From contig CALDMJ010000076.1 in the NCBI GenBank assembly GCA_937914725.1, positions 1 through 11,635 of the forward strand: 11,635 nucleotides of DNA. Reading direction: 5' to 3'. The position numbers were made by a program, and so were the translations under genes. Below are positions 6,722 through 11,635 of this stretch, one piece after another. The notes below the pieces were generated by a model. The model made no database searches and was not told where the DNA came from. It was given only the letters and a program-made list of their open reading frames with translations. Position 1 is the first letter of the stretch; the number at the start of each line of letters is the position of its first letter. Origin of the DNA: an uncultured Clostridia bacterium (lineage in GTDB: Bacteria; Bacillota; Clostridia; Christensenellales; UBA1242).

Positions 6722-6762
6722 AAAAGAAAAGCCGACACCCACAATTTTGTGAGTATCGGCTT
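6722..6762 (-). terminator. Terminator of the channel-protein gene, probably bidirectional
   Basis: AAGCCGA (6729-6735) pairs with TCGGCTT (6756-6762), and the inner CACAA/TTGTG continues the stem after a small internal loop. On the minus strand the U-rich tail is CTTTTCTTTTG, ending about 20 nt past the stop codon at 6782. On the plus strand the same hairpin runs into TTTTT (6761-6765). Confidence 0.8.
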
Positions 6763-6781
6763 TTTAGCGATATTGATACGT

Positions 6782-8839
6782 TTAACCTCTTAGACTTTTA
6801 TCATTTTTCCAATCTTTCTTATCTTGCTTGAGTTGCGCTTTAACATCTTTTTTGTTCATACCATTAACTTTAATGTATTTACTATATTTATGTTGTTTAG
6901 CCTTTGCTTCCAAGATTGTATCCCCTCGTTTGCGAGCGTTATCATATACCGCTTTCTTTCTAACGTCGAGTTGCTCGGCAGTTCGCTTTGTGCCATAGTA
7001 CTGTTTCATTGCGTTTGTTTCTTGCCTGTTGGCAACATTTCTAGCAACTTCCGCTTTAGCACTACCGCGTTCGGTGATAGGTGTGCCAGAATTTATTGCA
7101 GCTGCGCCAGATTTTACTCTACCTAACACTCCTTTAGAAGATTTGTTTTGTTGTGCTTGTGCAAATGTTCCCATTGCAGCATCGCGTTCTGCCCCAAATG
7201 TAGCAGACTTTGCGGATAGATTTTTATTTTCTCCTACAGCCCAGTTGCGCGCTCTTGTGCGCAATGTTTGTTTGCCAGCGTCCTTAGCATTTTGTTCCGC
7301 CATAAGACGTCTTGAACCCCAATACCCAACTTGCCCAGCGTCACGCATACCTTTTGCAACTGCTTTGTTTGCGGCGTTTTGGTCTTTGCGAGCAACTTTT
7401 GCAGCTTTCGCTTCCTTTCTATTTTGAACAGCTTCAGCGCTGTAGTGGTTATTATATGCTTTAGATGCAAGACCGTGGGCTGCGCTTGCTTTGCCTGCCA
7501 TACTTGCAGCATTCTTCTTAACTTCTCCGTATGCTTTGTCTCCACGGTCAAGAAGTGAAGGCCCCTTGCCAACAGTCAATTCATTAAGCAAGCCTGTGAA
7601 GTCCTTTATCATTAGCGAACCACACATAATGAACAAGATGTGCGCAAACCCATTGAATAGATCACACGTCAATTTGCCATATGCTGCAATTTCGTCCGCA
7701 GAATAGAACAAGTCTATTTGTTGGAGCAATGGAGCAATAATGAAGAAGAAGTTGAGTGCAACGACTGTCCCATACATAACAACCGTGCTTTGAATAAATT
7801 TTTGCGCCCAGTTCTTGAACGCACTCCCGCCATCCAGCGGCATTAGCGCAATAAATGGTGGCGAGATTGCAAACAGCAAGGTGATTTCAAACAGTCTTTG
7901 GACTACCCCCATTGCTGCGTATAGTAGCGTTGTTGTAATGAAGAAACACGACACAAACGCGAACAGCCAATTGAACTGCGTCAGGTCATAATAGACAAAC
8001 ACAAGGTTTGTGTTTCTATAGTCAAACTGCGAAATTTCGCCCGGCGATGGTTGGTGGAACATAAATTCACAGCCAGCCATTGAGTCGTTGATTGTCAGTT
8101 CCTGCGCGTCAATTTTTTGTTGTGTTGCAAACGCGCGGTCAATTTTATCCGCTGCCGTTTTACCTGTTAAGACGCCTGTATTATCATCCAAGAATATGCC
8201 AAAGTTTAGCCCCTGCGTTGCTTGCAGTGTTGCAGAAAAGTCACTGCTTGTCCGCGCGCGGTTTGCGCTCATTGCGCTGGCACTGAATACTTCCCCCGAA
8301 ATTGACACGGCATCTGAGATTCTCGTTGCTTGATCGATTGTTTTCAATAGCCCGTTTGAGACAAATACGCCAAAGTAGCAGACGATTGGAACGAATATGA
8401 ATGAGAATAACGCTTTGAACGCTTGCCCGATGACGGGGCCTATTGCTGTTTCTTTTGCTTCTTTTGCTTTATAGTTGTTACGAATGATTGCTATGAACAC
8501 TGCCATAAACAACATTACGACGGCGACGACGATGAGCGAAATCAGTGCGTCGGTGACTGCGGGTTGCTGGAACAGCCACCACGCGATGTCGCCTGAGATG
8601 TTTTCTTCTCCGTTGTATCGAACTGTATCAAGCCCTGCGATTTTTCTAAACAAGAGTTGAACGAAGTCAATCAAGGTGAAAAACACTTTCAAAATTTCAT
8701 ACGCGAACTTGAGTATGATACTCACAAAATAGTCGATATACTGACCTATGCGGTCGCTAAACCAATTGGCAATGCCGCTGAATATGTTGCCGATACCATT
8801 GACGATGTCGCCAAACAATCCTAGTACTTGTGACCTCAT
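6782..8839 (-). CDS. VirB6/TrbL-like type IV secretion (conjugation) membrane protein
   Basis: The start ATG at 8839 follows GGAGGGAAA. The 685-aa product opens with an amphipathic helix (about 1-35), then has several membrane segments (about 38-68, 98-120, 142-165, 291-335, 352-372, 395-412), with a large exported loop at about 170-280. The DTVRYNGEENISGDIAWW segment (71-88) and the SPPFIALMPLDGGSAFKNW signature (326-344) match the polytopic inner-membrane channel proteins of Gram-positive conjugative elements (VirB6/TrbL, Tn916 ORF15-like). After residue 425 there is a roughly 260-residue Lys/Arg/Ala-rich, probably helical cytoplasmic tail ending MNKKDVKAQLKQDKKDWKND. The role is inferred as the transfer-channel core. 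It has its own promoter and terminator, and no VirB4, VirD4 or relaxase gene lies within the window; partners, if present, lie beyond the right edge. Confidence 0.85.
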   Translation of the reverse strand: MRSQVLGLFGDIVNGIGNIFSGIANWFSDRIGQYIDYFVSIILKFAYEILKVFFTLIDFVQLLFRKIAGLDTVRYNGEENISGDIAWWLFQQPAVTDALISLIVVAVVMLFMAVFIAIIRNNYKAKEAKETAIGPVIGQAFKALFSFIFVPIVCYFGVFVSNGLLKTIDQATRISDAVSISGEVFSASAMSANRARTSSDFSATLQATQGLNFGIFLDDNTGVLTGKTAADKIDRAFATQQKIDAQELTINDSMAGCEFMFHQPSPGEISQFDYRNTNLVFVYYDLTQFNWLFAFVSCFFITTTLLYAAMGVVQRLFEITLLFAISPPFIALMPLDGGSAFKNWAQKFIQSTVVMYGTVVALNFFFIIAPLLQQIDLFYSADEIAAYGKLTCDLFNGFAHILFIMCGSLMIKDFTGLLNELTVGKGPSLLDRGDKAYGEVKKNAASMAGKASAAHGLASKAYNNHYSAEAVQNRKEAKAAKVARKDQNAANKAVAKGMRDAGQVGYWGSRRLMAEQNAKDAGKQTLRTRARNWAVGENKNLSAKSATFGAERDAAMGTFAQAQQNKSSKGVLGRVKSGAAAINSGTPITERGSAKAEVARNVANRQETNAMKQYYGTKRTAEQLDVRKKAVYDNARKRGDTILEAKAKQHKYSKYIKVNGMNKKDVKAQLKQDKKDWKNDKSLRG

Positions 8840-8948
8840 TTTCCCTCCATCCTTAGTGTTTCTAAATTTGCGCGCGGCTGCCCCCTAACCCCTAGTCGCG
8901 GCACATTTTTCGTATTTTCATTAAGTTAGTTTTTTACTCTATATAGAT

Positions 8949-8976
8949 ATTATACCAAATTTACAAAAAAAATCAA
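8949..8976 (-). promoter_or_regulatory. Promoter of the channel-protein gene
   Basis: On the minus strand TTGATT (8976-8971), a 16-bp spacer and a perfect TATAAT (8954-8949) form a strong sigma-A promoter. The leader would be about 100 nt and contains a G-rich stretch (AGGGGTTAGGGGG, around 8880-8895) flanked by GC-rich CGCGG/CCGCG segments; no known riboswitch is recognised in it. Confidence 0.75.
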
Positions 8977-9014
8977 CCCTATTTGACATATTTTTTCAAC
9001 TTTTTGCGGGAAAG

Positions 9015-9095
9015 CCCGCGGCTACAGGTACTGTCAGTGCGTTTAAGCTGCTTTTATGGACGGCAAACGAACATTCTTTCTATTCTTTTTACTGC
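9015..9095 (+). repeat. 81-bp dispersed repeat, copy 1
   Basis: This segment starts CCCGCGGCTACAGGTACTGT and ends CTTTTTACTGC. It aligns without gaps to 9218-9298, with about 57 of 81 bases identical by eye. Its first bases form a hairpin with the preceding GCGGG-AAAG-CCCGC (9006-9019). No supported coding frame covers it; a 72-codon plus-strand frame across both copies has no ribosome site. A GTGGC-AAAC-GCCAC hairpin follows at 9099-9112. Confidence 0.65.
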
Positions 9096-9187
9096 TCGGT
9101 GGCAAACGCCACTGCTGCAGGTTTGTTTGGGTGGCTTTTTATATGTTTGAGTACATAGTTAATGGGCTGAATACCTATATATTCACT

Positions 9188-9211
9188 CCCGCGGCTGTGG
9201 GTACTGGCGGG
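9188..9211 (+). repeat. Partial copy of the 81-bp repeat (5' part)
   Basis: CCCGCGGCTGTGGGTACTGG matches the first 20 or so bases of both 81-bp copies. It lies 30 bp before copy 2, so the head of the repeat is tandemly repeated here. Between them GCGGGG-ATAG-CCCCGC forms a perfect 6-bp hairpin. Confidence 0.6.
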
Positions 9212-9217
9212 GATAGC

Positions 9218-9298
9218 CCCGCGACTGTGGGCACTGTCAGTACTGTTTATGGGCTTTCGCGGGCGGCAAAGTAGTATTCTTTCTACGTCTTTTACTGC
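9218..9298 (+). repeat. 81-bp dispersed repeat, copy 2
   Basis: This segment starts CCCGCGACTGTGGGCACTGT and ends TCTTTTACTGC, with the same length as copy 1 and no gaps in the alignment. The best-conserved parts are the GC-rich head (CCCGCG, ACTGTCAGT), CGGCAAA, and ATTCTTTCTA. Neither copy has terminal inverted repeats or a coding frame that would make it an insertion sequence. Confidence 0.65.
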
Positions 9299-9518
9299 AT
9301 TATTGAGAAAAACCTTATTTTTGTGGTAAGTTACTCTCCCCCATTGTCATTTCGACCGAAAGCGGAAATGCAATTTTCGCTGCAGCGGAGAGTGCCAAAC
9401 GGCACAGGTACAGGTGAGGCTTGGCATGTGAATGTTGTTGTGAGACGGCAACCAAACCTGCAATCAAGGCAAGCCTTGCCGGAAGGGGGCGCGGTTTTTA
9501 TGGGCGAAAATGCACCTT
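9299..9518. other. Non-coding spacer with a repeat-like fragment and short hairpins
   Basis: No supported gene. Positions 9343-9371 (ATTGTCATTTCGACCGAAAG and following) resemble the minus-strand sequence at 2346-2376. GTGCC-AAAC-GGCAC is a perfect 5-bp hairpin at 9392-9405, with the same AAAC loop as the hairpin at 9099-9112. A short CAAGG/CCTTG hairpin lies near 9466-9480. Confidence 0.4.
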
Positions 9519-9569
9519 GACCGCGTCAGCATCTAAATAATGATATTCCTTTATTTTGCTAGCGCGGTC
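9519..9569 (-). repeat. Long stem-loop overlapping the stop codon of the right-hand gene
   Basis: GACCGCG (9519-9525) pairs perfectly with CGCGGTC (9563-9569). The stem continues as AGCA/TGCT (9528-9531 with 9557-9560) after a 2x2 internal loop; the central loop is AT-rich, about 25 nt. On the minus strand it begins at the TGA stop and has no U-tract after it, so it is a weak terminator candidate or a 3'-end stabiliser. Confidence 0.5.
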
Positions 9570-11635
9570 AGTCGGTAGATTCGGCGGTAGAGTCGAGGAT
9601 GGCTTCCATAAACACGAGGCTAAATGGCAAGGTGTCGGTTTCTGGAGCGTTATCTACGAGGAATGCGCGCAAGGTAACTTCCACAAAGTCACAGTCGGTA
9701 GATGATTCGGCATAGTAATAGTAATTGAGTGCAGAGTCAAATGAATATGCGATGCGCGAAATGTTTTGTATTGTCGCGGTTGTGGCGGTAAAATTATTTG
9801 TAAACTTTGCGAGAGTTATTTCCTTGTTCTTTACTGTGTCGATTTTCGGCGTGTTATAGTCCTCAAGCGCGAATGACATTTTGTTTGCGGCATCCATTGT
9901 CAATTGTTCGCCGTCGTATTTTTCTACTTTACCAGTAAATTCGTTTTTGACACTTTCTTCGCCCTCGGTTTCGGGCGCTTGTATTGAATAATCGACATCG
10001 GCAAAAATTTTGTTTTTGCCTTCACACACGTAGCGGTAGCCCATATCAATATTAATGTCGTTATTCTTTTGCCAGAACAACACCATCAATCCCTGCAAAA
10101 CACACGGGTCGGCGCCTTGCTTTAACATAATAACGATGCTGTAATAATTTTCTTCGGGTAGGGTCAAAATATCGTCATCTCCAACGTCGACTGTTATATC
10201 ACATTCGCCGACGCTGTTTGCGAAAACATTTTGCGCGCGGACGTTGTTTGCGTTTGCGTTGTTTGCATTTTCGTCGTTGTCTTTTAGATTAAACAATTCT
10301 TTGGTGGAATAATCTTTATATTCAACGCAATATACTGTTTGAAAATAGGCTTCTCCGTTGTCATTGTCAAACACAAAATTGTCACCATTCTTGCTCATTT
10401 TTGCGTTTATACTATCGAAAACTGACTGCTTAACGGTATTTTTTATGTCTTTGCTATATTCACCTGCGCTTTCATCTGCGGTGATAACATCTTCGCCGAC
10501 GATGTATTTTTCAACTGTTTCGGCGAACATTTCGACGGTGTCATATTCGGCATTATTTGAATCAAAAAATTTTTCGTCAAAACCGAGTTTGCCTTGATAT
10601 GTGAGCCAATTTTCATAATGCTCAAGGAACGCGATGTCGTCCACGTCCTCTGGGTTGCCGTCGAATGTGTTTTGTGCGAATGTATGTGTTTCGAGCAATT
10701 TTAGTGCAAGGTAGTTTGCGAATTTATCGACGTACTGATTCAAAAATTCATTGGCGGTTGGTGTAGTAATTGCACCTGTGCCGATTGTGTATGCGACGCT
10801 ACCATCGGTATTAATTGTGCCGACGAATGAGACTGTTTGCATACTGAGGATGTGGTTTTCAATATAATTGGGATTTGCGACTTGGTTACCCGAATCGTCA
10901 ATGATTGTTGGTTGGTTGACAACATTACTTGGGTCGTAATAAGGGTTATTCATTGTGACGGTGAATGCGACGCCTGTACTATTGAGATTGCGCAAGAATG
11001 GGTATGCTTTGCTTGGAACTGGGGTTGTTGTTTCAAAATCGACACTCGCTGCTGTATTGAAGTCCACGTATATGCCGTTGTTATCGAACACTGCTTCCCC
11101 GCGCCCAACAAATGGGTTTTCGGCGGTCAATGTAGTTGTTGTTTCGGCGATGCTGGCATTGATAGCATTTTTGTTAGACTTGAAGTCCCCGTTGTCGGCA
11201 ATTTCAAACGCGCTATATTCGACGCTGCCATAGAGGTTGTTATTTAGCACCAAGCCTTCGTCGATGCCGAGTCCGTAATTTTTAGAGAGGTCGGCGAGGA
11301 TGAGGCGCGCGAGTGCGCGATACTGGTTGACGTAGTTATATATCCACACTGTTCGGCTGATGTATGTTTCGTCGACGCCGAGTTCTGCATTTGCTTTGAC
11401 AAACTCGGCGGGTTCGAGAATTGCGTTTGTTTTTAAGTGTTCGCTGACGCGGTTGTAGACAGCCTCAAACTTTGCGTCCTTTATTATTTCGGCTGTGTGG
11501 GCGCTTCCGTCGTAGGCTACTTTTATGCCGAGCAGGTTTTCATATGCTGCGGAGATATCGACGCCTTCTTTGCCGATGTCTTGTTTGGAGTCCTCTCCAC
11601 GTTTGCCGTCGGGATACAATATAAAGCCGCCGCCG
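9568..11635 (-). CDS. Large acidic, probably extracellular protein, 5' end beyond the window
   Basis: About 688 codons are visible, ending at TGA (9570-9568). The frame is open to the window edge: before the TTG at 11619 it reads GGGFI, and no ribosome site is present, so that TTG is taken as an internal Leu and the gene as 5'-truncated by the window. I do not recognise a family. The first 110 or so visible residues look helical; a Thr/Asn-rich, beta-type region follows. An Asn-Ala low-complexity patch (NDENANNANANNVRAQN) lies near residue 460. The protein is strongly acidic, has only three Cys, and has no membrane helix in the visible part. This suits an exported or surface-bound protein anchored at its unseen N-terminus, for example a lipoprotein, but the anchor is inference. 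The channel-protein gene downstream is separated by 728 bp and has its own promoter. Confidence 0.8.
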   Translation of the reverse strand, partial: GGGFILYPDGKRGEDSKQDIGKEGVDISAAYENLLGIKVAYDGSAHTAEIIKDAKFEAVYNRVSEHLKTNAILEPAEFVKANAELGVDETYISRTVWIYNYVNQYRALARLILADLSKNYGLGIDEGLVLNNNLYGSVEYSAFEIADNGDFKSNKNAINASIAETTTTLTAENPFVGRGEAVFDNNGIYVDFNTAASVDFETTTPVPSKAYPFLRNLNSTGVAFTVTMNNPYYDPSNVVNQPTIIDDSGNQVANPNYIENHILSMQTVSFVGTINTDGSVAYTIGTGAITTPTANEFLNQYVDKFANYLALKLLETHTFAQNTFDGNPEDVDDIAFLEHYENWLTYQGKLGFDEKFFDSNNAEYDTVEMFAETVEKYIVGEDVITADESAGEYSKDIKNTVKQSVFDSINAKMSKNGDNFVFDNDNGEAYFQTVYCVEYKDYSTKELFNLKDNDENANNANANNVRAQNVFANSVGECDITVDVGDDDILTLPEENYYSIVIMLKQGADPCVLQGLMVLFWQKNNDINIDMGYRYVCEGKNKIFADVDYSIQAPETEGEESVKNEFTGKVEKYDGEQLTMDAANKMSFALEDYNTPKIDTVKNKEITLAKFTNNFTATTATIQNISRIAYSFDSALNYYYYAESSTDCDFVEVTLRAFLVDNAPETDTLPFSLVFMEAILDSTAESTD

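Noticed and set aside
8877..8900. G-quadruplex in the channel-gene leader
   Set aside because: Only two G-runs (four and five G) occur, too few for an intramolecular quadruplex of three or more tetrads.
9056..9274. 72-codon plus-strand frame across the 81-bp repeats
   Set aside because: No ribosome site, ATG is inside repeat copy 1, and the composition changes abruptly along its length.
10837..11247. 136-codon plus-strand frame rich in Cys and Val
   Set aside because: Antisense shadow of the large right-hand gene, without a ribosome site.

Overview
The window looks like chromosomal DNA from an uncultured low-GC Gram-positive (Firmicutes/Clostridia-like) bacterium. The reasons are AT-rich intergenic DNA, strong AGGAGG-type ribosome binding sites, good TTGACA/TATAAT-type promoters, U-tailed hairpin terminators, a Firmicutes-style leucyl-tRNA synthetase and a Gram-positive VirB6/TrbL-like conjugation channel protein. 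Genes read normally with the standard code. The taxon cannot be fixed from this sequence.

All five large genes lie on the minus strand. In the order they are read, from high to low coordinates, they are as follows. First comes the 3' part of a large acidic, probably extracellular protein that runs off the right edge (9568-11635). Next is a 728-bp spacer with duplicated 81-bp repeats and small hairpins. Then comes a 685-aa polytopic type IV secretion membrane protein with its own promoter and terminator (6782-8839). A 539-bp spacer follows, carrying tandem hairpins and four 23-bp tandem repeats that abut a strong promoter. After that is a DUF4143-type AAA ATPase with a PD-(D/E)XK-like C-terminus (4947-6242). 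leuS (2469-4883) is transcribed from a promoter that overlaps the ATPase stop codon and ends in a clear terminator. A 977-bp spacer follows, and last is a cysteine-rich protein of unknown function (241-1491) followed by a probable terminator.

The 977-bp spacer holds the least expected item: an untracked plus-strand gene for a 40-residue single-pass membrane peptide (1773-1895). It has a promoter upstream and a strong RNA secondary structure downstream that could end transcription on both strands. It is the only plausible plus-strand gene in the window.

Most genes look like separate transcription units rather than one operon. The membrane channel protein and the large surface-type protein fit the edge of an integrative/conjugative element continuing beyond the right edge, while leuS is core genome. 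No tRNA, rRNA, IS element or CRISPR array is visible.
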